Assembly: GCA_026826555.1 (NCBI GenBank)
Contig: JAKSZT010054215.1
Span: 25,883,155 to 25,947,154 of the forward strand
Direction: 5' to 3'
Origin: Tolypeutes matacus
Taxonomy: Eukaryota; Chordata; Mammalia; Cingulata; Chlamyphoridae
Length of the DNA: 64,000 nt
Every line of letters begins with the position of its first letter. Within the stretch, counting starts at the first letter, position 1. Under the pieces are notes generated by a model. It saw only the letters and a program-made list of their open reading frames with translations, was not told the DNA's origin and searched no databases. The position numbers were made by a program, and so were the translations under genes. Positions 33,340-44,600 of this stretch are shown here, one piece after another.

Positions 33340-35230
33340 CAAAGGTGTTCTATTTCTAGTAATGGTGGATTAAATACTTTGAAAAAGTGTCTCAATGAAA
33401 ATTCTAGAGAAGTAGACAAAATGTTTTAAAAATTATATTTGAAAAAATCAAAGAACCACTAAGAAACTGAAAGATTATGGGACCATGGTCTAACTTAGGG
33501 AAGTACTTAGGGCTTTGGGCCTGTTTCTTCTACAGTAAAGGTAGGGAAAATTTGTCTATAAAGGTCTAGATGGTAAATAGTCTTTTACAGTCCAAATAGT
33601 CACTGTCACAGCAAATCAAACGTGCCATTTTCATGTGAAAAAAAAAAGCTAAAGATAATATGTAATGAATGAGAATGGTTATGAACCAATACAATTTCAT
33701 TTACAAAAGCAGATTTCCCATCAGCCATAGTGTTCTGACTGCTGCCTTAGAAGCATCTGTGGGTTATGAAAGAAATGACTGAGAGGATAAGGTGAGCTTC
33801 CAACATACTCAAAGTGCTACAGAAATAAAATCTAGAGCTGAGGGCCCACAAGAAAAGAAGGGTCTTTTAAATTTGTGAGGCTTTGGATTGGAGCCCAAAA
33901 GGACTGCATCTTAGAAATAAGGATAAACTAGAAATAGAGAAGCCCCCAAGTGAACTAAGAGAGAAAAATGAACAGTAAAAAATAAAATGTTAGTAACTGA
34001 AAATGAATATTGACAATATAAAATCATCATCATAATATTTTCTGTGTTTAAAATATGTATAGAATCAAAACACACTCTAGCAAAAGCATATAATTCAGGT
34101 TGGGGATGTTTGGAGATAAATGTTTAGTAAATGGTAAAAGTACTAATTTATATCAGACTTGAGATATCAAAAATGCATTTGGAAAAATCTAGAGTCAACA
34201 CTAAAAAATTATTTTTGAAAATCACTACAAAACTAATAATGTAGAAAAATGGAATAAAACAAATCCTAGCTTAAAAGAGAGCAAAAGAGAAGGTGGAATT
34301 GACAAGAAAATAAGAAGCAAATAGCAAGATGGAAGTCTTAATACCAAATATGTCTTTATTTACATAAGAAAAGCAAAAAAATCAAATCAATAACACTAAT
34401 GAAAAGGGGGCTATGCTACAGGTCCTACAGTCATTGGCAAAATAATTATATATATAAAAAAATGTGAAAATTTAGAAGAACTGGACAAATTCCTAAAAAG
34501 AAAACAACTTACCAAAACTGAAACAGGAAGAAAACAAATTTCATAAATTCCTATATTTATTAAAAAAACTGAATCTTCAAATTAAGAACAGCATACTATG
34601 GCTTCTCCATTAGCATTAAATTTATACAAACCCTTCCAGAGAATAGAAAAAGGTGGACATAATTCCTAATTCCTTTTAACTTAGTAGGAATATGGACATG
34701 AGCCTTTAAAAAGACTACACAAAAGAGGCTAAGAATTTGCGAGTAAACATGAAAAGAGCTCCAAATTAAAATAATTAAGGAAATGCAAATTAAAGCCACA
34801 ATAATACAAAAACTGTTAATGTCAAATGTTGGTGAGGATGTGGAAAGTTTATGACAATACAACAGTTTGTGAGATTGCAACTTTGAAAAACTGGTGGGCT
34901 TTGTTTACAGAGGTTGAACATTTGAATAATCAGTGATCGATTGCTTTTACTCTGAGATATATATCCACAGAAATGCATGAACATGCACAACGGAAGTTGA
35001 GTATGAAAATGTTCATAGTTGCGTTTTTCATAATAGCCCCAAATTAGAAGCCAAATGCATATCAGTAGTAGAATTGACTACTTCACAGCAAATAAAAAAA
35101 AAATTAAAGTTCTGTGCTACAGTATTTACTACAAATGGAGTGAAAGAATCTGGACATAAAATAATACATACTGCATTTTAAAAATTTTACTCAGGTATTT
35201 CAAGTACTGAAAAGTTTTACTACTCAAAAA
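33340..35230 (+). mobile_element. Old LINE-1 (L1M type) with 5' region and ORF2 remnants
   Basis: Near 33360 a GTAATGGTGGATTAAATA motif resembles old L1 5' sequence. Near 34470-34540 the + frame reads ENLEELDKFLKRKQLTKTET, an ORF2 segment upstream of the reverse transcriptase. Near 34830 GTCAAATGTTGGTGAGGATG matches the ORF2 C-terminal segment. The intervening reverse-transcriptase core is missing or unreadable. Heavy decay and stops throughout. Confidence 0.65.
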
Positions 35231-35327
35231 TACTGTATTTACTCAATAATAAGATATAAAATCTATTTAAATTGATATATAATTGTCAAGAGCTTCTGAT
35301 GAGTCATTTCCCCAAAAATACCTACAG

Positions 35328-35362
35328 CCAGTAAAGCTTAAAGGTTAGGAGCAAGGGCATTA
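35328..35362 (+). repeat. MIR 5' part, split by a SINE
   Basis: CCAGTAAAGCTTAAAGGTTA, then GGAGCAAGGGCATTAAAATC resemble the MIR start. The rest of the MIR continues at 35591-35710 after the SINE. Confidence 0.5.
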
Positions 35363-35590
35363 AAATCAGATGCAGAGGAGTGGATGTGACCCAAGCAGTT
35401 GAGCACCTACTTCCCACATGGGAGGTCCCGGGTTTGGTGCCCGGTGCCTCCTAAAAAAACAACAAACAACAAGCAAATAAACAGAAAATCAACTCAGCGG
35501 AGCTGATATGGCTAAGTGGTTGAGTGCTGGCTTCCCACATATAAGGTCCCGTGTTCAATCCGGGCCCCCGTATTAAAAAAATCATATGCA
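35363..35590 (+). mobile_element. Dimeric DAS-related SINE with target-site duplications
   Basis: Two tRNA-like units: one from about 35375 (A box GATGTGACCCAAGCAG; B box GGTTTGGTGCC), the other from about 35498 (GGAGCTGATATGGCTAAGTG; GTTCAATCC). The linker is A-rich with AACAAACAACAAGCAAATAA. Flanking AAATCAGATGCA (35363-35374) and AAATCATATGCA (35579-35590) differ at one base and form the target-site duplication. Confidence 0.85.
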
Positions 35591-35710
35591 AATTACTGAA
35601 AAAAAGAACATTCAGGCCTCAGGTACTTCACCTACAAAATGAGGGCATCCTGCTTCATGGCAATATTTCAGGTATTAAATGGCTTAGCACTATGTCAGTC
35701 TCATACTTAT
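35591..35710 (+). repeat. MIR 3' part, split by a SINE
   Basis: GGTACTTCACCTACAAAATG, then a GAGGGCATCC block, then TAAATGGCTTAGCACTATGT continue the MIR interrupted at 35363. Confidence 0.5.
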
Positions 35711-36720
35711 ATCACACTGAGTTGAGCTAATGTAATTCTAGGCCAAAAGAGAAAAAATATATAGCACCTTGTTTATGTGGGAGAGGATTATTCTGGGTAA
35801 CTGATCACTTTCTGTTCCACTTTTTCAAATAATGAAAATAGGCTCAAAACCCAGGTTACCGCCATTTTGAATCATTACTAGTCTGAATAATCCATCTTGT
35901 AAACCACATGTTGAATTAAGGAAATAGGGACATCTTAAAAGTCATTTGTAAATTTATGATATTGATTTATATCAGAATAATCCTCCTCTTTCTTTTTACT
36001 CCGTTTAAAGAAAAGGAAAAATATTGATATTTAGACTATCAGAAATCAAACACAATATACTTTTAAAGTTTGAATGAAACATATTCAATACAAACAGTAG
36101 TATTATTTAGGTTGTGATTCAAATTTTATATGTATATATTGATGTCCAGAATTATTTTTCTGGCCCTAATAGATAGATAAAATCATATACATAAAATATG
36201 AGTAAGTTAATGCATCTGATATGTAAAGTGGTGTGATAGAATCTTACCAGGATCGTTGTGAATAAGTTTTAAAGAGATTTCTTTTTCAAAGCCCCAGAAA
36301 ATGAGGGGAAGGGGGACTATAAGCTTAAATAGAGGGATTTAAATTAGTTATGAAGACACATGCCCAGGTGAGAGAATGATTTGAAGATGGAAATGGGATT
36401 TTGAGAAGTCATTTTTTTCCCCCGAGATTTATAATAAAGCTATTCTGGAGGCTGGAGGTTTTTATATTCTATTTCCCACTCTCTACCCTCTTTCTCTGAA
36501 GTCCTTCGAATACTTACTCAACTCATTCACTATTGTTCTAGATGCCATCATTGAATCCTCTCCATACATTTCGTATTAAAGAAAGGTTCAAAACTGGTTT
36601 ATGATACTCCAAAAGGGTCTTGCTTGAGAGCCTTTAGAACACATTCCTGGAACAGTTTAGGGCCAAAGTCTTCAGACAATTACCTGGACTAGGACCAGCT
36701 AATGCCAACTCAGGTCATGT

Positions 36721-36755
36721 TTTTTTTGTTTTGTTTTGTTTTGTTTTTGTTTTTA
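36721..36755. repeat. Simple repeat (TTTTG)n
   Basis: Five to six units of TTTTG flanked by T runs. Confidence 0.9.
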
Positions 36756-37774
36756 TATAGCAAAAGGAAGCCTTCAAGGAAGACCCTCCTCCCAGCCCCC
36801 TTATTGTCTAGATTCCTGTCATTTTGCCATCTGGTGGATTTCTGCAGTAATTGCAACCATTAGACAAATGTACTAGTGGGTAAAGGATACACAGCTTAAC
36901 CACTTTAAGGAAATTTTATTTTGAGGAAAGGGAAACAGACATATACATTTATTTCTCCCTGCTGTATCTACCTACTTTCCTTCTATAGGAGACGTGAAAA
37001 GAACATCTAAGAAGAATCCTGATGCTGACAATATGTATTTATGATCCCAAAGATCCTAAAGGAAATCTAAAAAACTGAAGTAGACAGATGTTACATATAA
37101 CCAGATGTCATACAGACATCTGAATTGCAATCTGATGTTGTGTATGTGTGTGTCCATGAATGTGCAATGGATATTTTTGCATCAAGGAAACATAGCTATG
37201 CTAGGAGCAAATTGAATAATGATCATAATCAGGAATATCTCTTTATGGATCCAAAAATAACTATTCATGTTGTAATACCTATTACCTGTGTAATAATTCT
37301 GAGGTATCTAGTCAAACACAGATGTTATCTAGCTCTCAGCAGGAGTTCCTAAAAAGCCTAAATTATGGTTAAACAGGATGCTTAGCAAACCTGGGCCCAT
37401 GGCTTAGAAATTCAGGGATTAAGTGATTTCTTTTCTTTCACCCTATTAACTGCAATGAAATATCATAGAAATAGCCTAGGCTCTTTGACTTCAGTAAATT
37501 AGACACCCCCATTATTTCCTGGTGTCTTGTGATTTAAATTTTCTGTTCATGGGACTTAATGACTACATACAGAGTGAAAAATGTGGCTTTGAAGCCCAGA
37601 ATTCCTCTGGGCTTCTTAAAAATGATTCCTTCTTTTAACCTGTGAAAAATCCCTCAATAATAAGGACCATCCTTCATGAGTTGAAAAGGACTGATAATAT
37701 ACCACCCACAGTGCCTAAAATTCCACTATTAGCAATTCAAAACATTCTGTTTGCCTGGTAGGAGGTAAAGTATG

Positions 37775-37818
37775 TAATGTGAGTGTATGTGTGTACGTGT
37801 GTGTCTGTGTGTATGTCT
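37775..37818. repeat. Imperfect (TG)n microsatellite
   Basis: GTGTGTGTCTGTGTGTATG preceded by interrupted TG units. Confidence 0.85.
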
Positions 37819-38519
37819 TGCAAACAGGAGAGAGGGGGAACATTAAAGGGCTGAAGATAAACTTGATAATCTTTTCTGGAACCTGTAAATGACTGGTCAC
37901 GACTATTAAATGCCTAGGTGAGCATGAGATCAGGGATGGTGACCACTCGTCTTAAATGCTCATGTATCAGTACCCACTATAGGCTAGTATCAATTTTTAT
38001 GACTGAAAAATTATTTATACCTGAATTATATTTCCCCTTGTTGATGTTTTATTCAAAGAAATGCCTATTTTCACTTGCTCAGGGGAAGGAATTTAATAAG
38101 AACAAGCAGAGAAACGTGTGAGCTGGATAGTAACCCAAAGTGTTTGTCCATGGCTTGGAGAATCTCGAGAACCCCTGAGTTAATGAAGTCTTCTCTAACC
38201 TGCCCACTCTGTGGATGTTTCTCTTCAGTTGCTGGCCCAGTGGTTGTGGCCTGGAGGGACAAATGCCTCAACAAGTGGCCATGGTGACTGAATACACCAG
38301 TTTCTATCACACTTTTCACTCAGGAGTTAACCATTTTCTTTTTCCTTCTATTTTCAAACTCTTGTTTGTATTCCAAGGTTAATTCTTATATGTCACACTA
38401 TAAGAACTTGTATGATTTTGCATGGTCAGCATCCCTGTTTTCTTCTGAGACCAGGAGAACATTTTCTTTAAGGAAAATATTCCCTCACCTTACTCTTTAT
38501 GTCTAATCTACCCATGGTG

Positions 38520-38960
38520 GACAAAATGGTGGCTGCCATGTTTTTCAGTTCCTCCACATTAGAATAGTTTATGATGCAAAGATAAGCACGTAACACAGGT
38601 GGAACCAATCATAGCTGATTCTTAGAGTGTGTGAGCTTGGGAGCCTGAAGAAAAGGTAAATCATTTTCTGGTGCCTGGAGCTGTGGAAAGTCATGTTTGG
38701 GAACTGTTGTTCCCCATCTTCTCCAGCACACAAAGAAGCCCATTTACAACAGGAGAGGGGAATTGACCTGTAGAGAGAAGCAGAAATGAGAATTTTTCAG
38801 CATTTCAATCCCAGATTTCACATGATCCTGGGGTAACTGATCTCCTTGCTGTTATACTAGATACCACTAATATATTTTATCCATATCCTTGAAATATAAT
38901 TTCCTTTTTTTGTATAACCTTGTACAATTTGGATTGATGTCATTTAGAGCTAAGAGTCCC
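38520..38960 (+). repeat. Unclassified old repeat, LTR-like
   Basis: AAGATAAGCACGTAACACAG, then GTGGAACCAATCATAGCTGA, then GTGTGTGAGCTTGGGAGCCT recall an old interspersed family. No terminal TG...CA that I can fix. Confidence 0.35.
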
Positions 38961-39149
38961 GATTACCACAGAGTTCTCTCCCAGGATGGTATATTCCTAC
39001 TCCAGCAGTCTCTGGTACATACTTTGTAAAAACAGCTCTGCAAGTCTATAGCTCCTGACATGGATGTGTGGCCCCCTTGTTTTCTTCCAGAGAGCTAAAG
39101 GGCACATAATGAAGTTGGAGTAATGATGCAGGGAAAGGAGGAAGAAAGT

Positions 39150-39862
39150 TGTAACAGTGAATCTTGTGAATTCCAGAAAAGATTGTTTTTTAACTAATCC
39201 ATTGCTGTTGGCATGGGACCCTTTGTTTGCTTTAAATTCAGTTAAGTGGTCTTTGATTAGATCACTTATCAGATGGCTTTAGGACTTTTGATTGGACTAC
39301 ATCAGTGAGGCATGACTCAGGTTAGGTCTCTACCCTCTTGTTGTGTCTTATATAAACAGAGAACATACAGAGAGACACAGAGAGAAAGGAAGCCACCATT
39401 TTGATCCTACCATGTGTGAGAGAGTACTCAAGGATCGCCAAAGTTGAGGCAGGAAGCCTGCAAGAGGCTGGCTCACGGAGCAGCTCAAGGTTGAAGAGAT
39501 GGGCCATATGCCTGATCACCTACAGCTGGGCTCAGAGAGAAAGCAGAGCAGCCAACGCTGAGAAAGGAGACCCGGAAAGAGATCAGCCATATTCCTGATT
39601 ACTTACAGCTGAGCTCTGGGAGATGGTGAGCCTGAAGGCAGGGACCTCAGCAGAGATCGACTGCCATCTTGCCTTGCCATGTGGCAGGATGCCAGGATCA
39701 CCAGTAGCTGACTTTGGTGAGAAAGCATCTCTGATGGTGCTTTGATTTGTGCATTTTTGCAGACTTGGAACTGAAAGCTTTTACCTCTAATAAATTTCCC
39801 ATTATGAAAGCCAATCCATTTCTGGTACTTTGCATTGTCAGCCTCTGGCAAACTAAGACGAA
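39150..39862 (+). mobile_element. Solo LTR (MaLR/ERVL-like)
   Basis: AACTAATCCATTGCTGTTGG near the start; ACCATTTTGATCCTACCATG in the middle. The end is marked by CTCTAATAAATTTCCCATTA, then AGCCAATCCATTTCTGGTAC and GGCAAACTAAGAC. Polyadenylation-like AATAAA at about 39790. No viral genes. Confidence 0.7.
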
Positions 39863-40206
39863 AGCAGTTACATGAAATCAGTTTTTGAAGACAACAGACA
39901 AGGCCAGATCCTGCTTGTCTTCCCAAAGCCCAAATCTGCTATGATAATTTGTCCTAAAGTCCCCACTGGTTCTCTTGTCTAAACCTACTTGCAAATGCAG
40001 CTTGTTCCTCAGAGTGATTACATGTATTCATTACCTTTAATTATTGAAAGTTCATTTCTATTTTCAAAGTGAGTTTATGCATAAGCCTCATATAGGATCT
40101 ACCTACCTGTCTCATAGAAATGACACCCAGCTCAGGGTGATTCAGAACAATACTTCTTCTTTGATATCTATGGTGAATCTAAATGTGGATTCACAGTGAA
40201 CCTACC

Positions 40207-40683
40207 TGTTTTCATTTCCCAGCTACTAAAACAAATACCATGCAGTGGGTTGGCTTAAACAACGGGAATTTATTGGCTCATGGTTTTGAAGCTAGGAGAA
40301 GTCCAAAATCAAGGTGTCAGCAAGGCAATGCTTTCTTCCCAAAGACTGTAGCATTCTGGGGATGGCTACCAGCGATCCTCGCTCACTGGTTTTTTGTCAC
40401 ATGGCAATGCACTTGGCAGTATCTTCCTCCTTTCTCTTCAGGATTCCGTTGACTTCCAGCTTCTGGTTGCTCCCCGTAGTTTCTCTCTTTCTGTCTGAAT
40501 TTGATTCTCCTTATAAAGAACTCCAATAATCCGGAGTAAAGCCCAACCTAATTTAGTTGGGTCCCACTTTAGCTGACATAACATCTTGAAGAAGTCTTAA
40601 GTACAATGGGGACACACCCACCAGAATGTGGACCAAGACCAAGAACATGTCCAAACTGGGGTACACAATTCAATATGCCACAC
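40207..40683 (-). mobile_element. Solo LTR (MaLR/ERVL-like)
   Basis: The + strand reads CAGCTACTAAAACAAATACC, then GCAGTGGGTTGGCTTAAACA, the reversed LTR 3' end. ACTCCAATAATCCGGAGTAA and GGACACACCCACCAGAATGT follow as reversed U3 blocks, with AATTCAATATGCCACACT at the far end. Confidence 0.7.
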
Positions 40684-40861
40684 TGCTCAAGATTTTTGTT
40701 TGTATTAAAAGTAAAGTATGTCCAAATTACTCACTTGAACATTTACTACTAAATACTGTGATTTCTTTGTTACTGGAGACGACGCTATACCTTCTTAGGG
40801 AAAGACTGTATTACCTAAAGGAGTAGTTGACCTATTCAATGTGAGCAATTCAATCTGTGAC

Positions 40862-41440
40862 AAGGTGTATTAGTCAGCCAAAAGGGGTGCTGATGCAAAG
40901 TACCAGAAATCTGTTGGCTTTTATAAAGGATATTTATTTGGGGGTAGAAGCTTACAGTTACAAGGCCCTAAAGAGTCCAACTCAAGGTACCATAAGATGT
41001 ACTTTCTTACCAAATGTCCGTTGCCACGTGTTGAAGCAAGATGTCTGCCAGTATCTGCGAGGGTTCAACCTTCCTCCTAAGGCTCTGTGGGCCCAGCTTC
41101 TGCCTATCTTAGCCATAGGCTGGAGAGCTCATTTCTTTCTGGGCTCAGCTACTCTGTTCTCTTCACAAGGTCAACTATAAACTATCAGGCAAATGACTCC
41201 TCTCTTTTCCTGGGCTTGCCAGGATCAAAGCTGACAGGTTCTCTCCTCTTCTGTGTCTGTGGAACTCCCTCGATTCCTCTGTGTCTCCTCTTCTGTCTTC
41301 TTGATTGAGTATCTGTTTATATAGCCCACTAAAGGGGGCTATATAAATTTATATTTTTTTAATAAATTTATATTTATAAAAATTTATATTTTTATATTTA
41401 TTTATATATTTTAAAGGGGACTCAACCCTTTCAAAGCCCT
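40862..41440 (-). mobile_element. Solo LTR, same family as the 28.3-29.6 kb pair
   Basis: GTATTAGTCAGCCAAAAGGG, then TGCTGATGCAAAGTACCAGA, then a TATTTATTTGGGGGTAGAAG block match the reversed 3' end of 28944-29603. Near 41335-41415 the LTR is expanded by an AT-rich satellite-like stretch of TATATTTATAAA units. Confidence 0.8.
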
Positions 41441-41960
41441 AAATCACCCCATTGTATGGCATTTGTTTTTGCTGCTGCTAAACTAAAACAGTTGGTGTGG
41501 TAGGTGCCTCTTAGACCTACCCAGTTCAGATATTTTTCTCTGAAAAACTACCCTTTTACTTATTCTTTTCTGTGGCTTTTTCTTGGAACATCCACTGCTA
41601 TATAGACAGTAGCCAAAGGGCCCTGTCCTTTCCAGCCAGAGCTGACTGAACTAGAGGCAGAATCTGAACCAAGATGGACAAATAAGATGATTCATTTATC
41701 AAGCAACTTAAATTTGGATTCAGAGAGCCTAGCTACTATGGGTTGGTATTTTACACTGGAAGATCATTTTAGAGCTAAGCAGTTATAATGTGAATGCAAA
41801 CACTAAGAATGCTGCTCTGTTGACGAAGAGAATAAAAGAGATATATAGAGTGAGGCAAAGTGATAATCCCATCTGCTCCAGAGAGCCAGGGCTCACCTGG
41901 GCTCCTGGTGCCTTCCAGTCCTGGCTGCTAGTCTCTGCCTGCACCTGAGATCCATGATGT
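41441..41960. other. Unique DNA
   Basis: Nothing recognised. Confidence 0.45.
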
Positions 41961-41964
41961 ATTC

Positions 41965-42213
41965 AAATATTCTTATGAAGGAGGGGTGGGAGGTGTGGGA
42001 GGTGGGCAATATGGGAATCCCAGTGGGTCCAATGTAATATTTTGGGTAATCTAAGCACCTCTTAAAATATATGTATATATATATATATATAAATAACATT
42101 TTTGTAAGCAAATACACATATATGCATATATATTTATATATCATTTTGCAAATGTTTGTATGTATTGTGAGAATTTTGATTTTTACCCATAATAAAAAAA
42201 ATAAAAAAAAAAA
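41965..42213 (+). mobile_element. 5'-truncated repeat with L1-like tail, AT-rich 3' subfamily
   Basis: CAATATGGGAATCCCAGTGG, then TAATCTAAGCACCTCTTAAA, a TA microsatellite, GCAAATACACATATATGCAT, TTGTGAGAATTTTGATTTTT and an A-rich tail (42191-42213). The last 200 bp reappear as an antisense insertion at 47852-48051. The upstream block is related to the tail at 61360-61440. The 5' boundary is uncertain. Confidence 0.65.
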
Positions 42214-44384
42214 TGATGATTTAAATGGGGTTCTTTTGCTTGCAACCTAATATTCCTGACAAAGGCATATATTACCTCAAGAAGCAAGCTCTCTATATTA
42301 CTCCTATGAATTCCAACAAAGTTGGCTAAGCCTTGGGCTCTGCAATGATTATAAGGTAAGGAAATTAGATTTATTAAAAGTAAATATACTTTAGCTTCTT
42401 TATGAACTCTAAAGGCCAATTAAAATGTGCCTTATTTTAAACTGACAAATAATTAGCCTTGATGAAAGAAACAGTACAAGAAATCTAATTTTCTGCTTGC
42501 TCTACCTTGCTTCAGAGTTTAGCTGTTGTTTTGCCTTCAACAAACAAGAAACACTCAGGAGCTAGGGAGCCAACTGGCATACTCTCCCTACTTGTCTTGC
42601 CTCTTTTTTTCAATACTAAATTGCCTATTCCAGTTTCATCAAATTCCTTTAAAGTTCTAAACATTTGCTAATTTTTAAGGAGTTGCAGGTGCAATATTCA
42701 AACAGGCCAAGTCCTCAAGATTTAAGTGAAAAAAAAGAGAGAGAGAGAGAAGAGTGAAAAAGCCCATTTGCCAAATTTTAGAGGAGGGATGAGAACTGTA
42801 CACATGAAGGAAAACACACCTGTTTATAGGACCTACTGGCTAGAGCTTAGCAGAAATTCTTTTCCTACTTTGCAGTTATAAATTATCCCCCACACTTATT
42901 AACTGAGCACTCATGCTACCAAAGGGCATCAAATAATAGAATCTGATATCAAACTTCAGTATTTCAGTCAAACCTGACAGGTATGACTACATTTTATTTA
43001 GAAAGTTTATATTTCAGCTTTACCCCTCCTGAAGCTATACCTGACATGATTTTGGTAGCATCAAACTTCATGAGATCATAATTTGCCATATTAGAGGAAC
43101 TATTAGCATGCTGACAACAGAAGTACTGTATTTCACGGGCAGAATTGCTGCTTCTTCAGGGAAGCCTCAGCTCTGCTTTTCAGCCTTTTCAATTGATTGA
43201 ATCAGACCCACCCTGATTATTATTTAAGTAATCTCCTTTATTTAAAGTTTATTGATTATAGACTTTAATCAAAACTACAAAATATCTTCCCAGCAACACC
43301 TACATTAGTGGTTGAATAGATAACTGAGAACTGTAGCCTAGCCAAATGGACATATCAAAAAGACCATCCAGATGTCTAGAGAGCAGATAACCCACAAAAT
43401 GAATCTCATGCGTATCTTTATGTTCCTTAGTGATGTACCAAATTTGGTTAACACCTTCATGAATAAAATACATGCCAATTCCAAGAGATCAAGTTAGCTT
43501 CATGGAGTTTCTGAGAAAGAAGTGAAGGGTGAGTGGTGGAGAGGACAATCTCAAAGAAATAAGCTCTCCACTGAAAATAAACATCTCTGCTTTGATTTGA
43601 AAACAATCACTCTCTTTACCTCAGCATTGACATAATAGCAGATGACCATTATCCTGCCAAATTTTCTATTTTACTAACATTATCTCTAAATGATGATCTA
43701 AGGGGTAGACTTGAGGTGAGTTCAAAACTACCCCTTTTCTTTCTGTTTCAGAGACCTTGGAAATTTTATTGGAAGATGTCAATGGGGATTAATAAAAGCA
43801 TTTACTATAATATTACATTTAAACACAGAGAGATATGATGGGAGAGTAAAGTAACTTATGATAAATAGTATGTGTTAGAGCTTTAGTTTGAATTTTAAAT
43901 GGTGGATTCCTAATAAATGTATCTGGTTTAGTGTTTTATTGGTCAAAGGGGGACATTATATGTCGTGTACAAAAAGATGGCATTTCTCCCTTGTGCTAAT
44001 AAATTCTATTCATTTCAGACATTCATGTAGCCAAATGCTGTGAATTTTTAAAGTAAATCAGGTCGGTAGATAAAGATGGCAACAAGCGATGGCTTGTCTG
44101 TTCAGGTCTGGTCACTGTAGTTTTTCAGCCATTTTCTTTATGCACTATTTTTCTAATGACTTGGAAGCAAGAAATTTTCATTTTCTTTCGTGTTGATGAT
44201 GTGACAAATCTGTACTCTCCACATAATTTCCCTCCTAGTTTAAAGCAACTATTTGCACTGCATGTTGTAAATGTTCAGTGTCTCTGCATGGCTGGAAGAG
44301 TCATAAGATTTCAGAGAGCTAACTTCCTTTGCCATTCATTCCAGAACACAACCACAAAACCAACAACAATTCGAGAAACGTGTT
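42214..44384. other. Long unique stretch
   Basis: AT-rich, no recognised feature except a short GA repeat near 42736-42751. Confidence 0.45.
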
Positions 44385-44600
44385 AGCTATCATTTATTAA
44401 GTACTTATTACTTGCCACTTAGAGTGCTAACAGTTTTATAATCATTTCTTTTAATCCTTTACAAACATCCCTACATGGCTATTTTCATTTTGTAGATGAG
44501 GAAACTGAGGTTTAGGAAAATTAGAAACTTGGTTTAAGATCACCTAGCTTGCTGATGATGCAGCCAGTGTTTCAACTGATAGTCGCCTATTTCCAAACCT
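44385..44600 (-). repeat. MIR SINE
   Basis: Reversed MIR: TTATTAAGTACTTATTACTT, then TAGATGAGGAAACTGAGGTT, then AAGATCACCTAGCTTGCTGA. Confidence 0.8.

Larger units (their letters stand above)
35711..38519. other. Long unique stretch with simple repeats
   Basis: AT-rich, no recognised gene. Contains a TTTTG repeat (36721-36755) and a TG-rich microsatellite (37775-37818). Overlapping frames near 38071-38319 are open on both strands but match nothing known to me. Confidence 0.45.

Noticed and set aside
38071..38319. Overlapping open frames on both strands, possible exon
   Set aside because: No recognised domain, splice sites or support for one strand over the other. Kept only as a remark in the surrounding region.
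40183..41308. Frames of 66-107 codons near 40.2-41.3 kb
   Set aside because: Located inside antisense LTRs, with no viral domain. The LTR sequence explains them.
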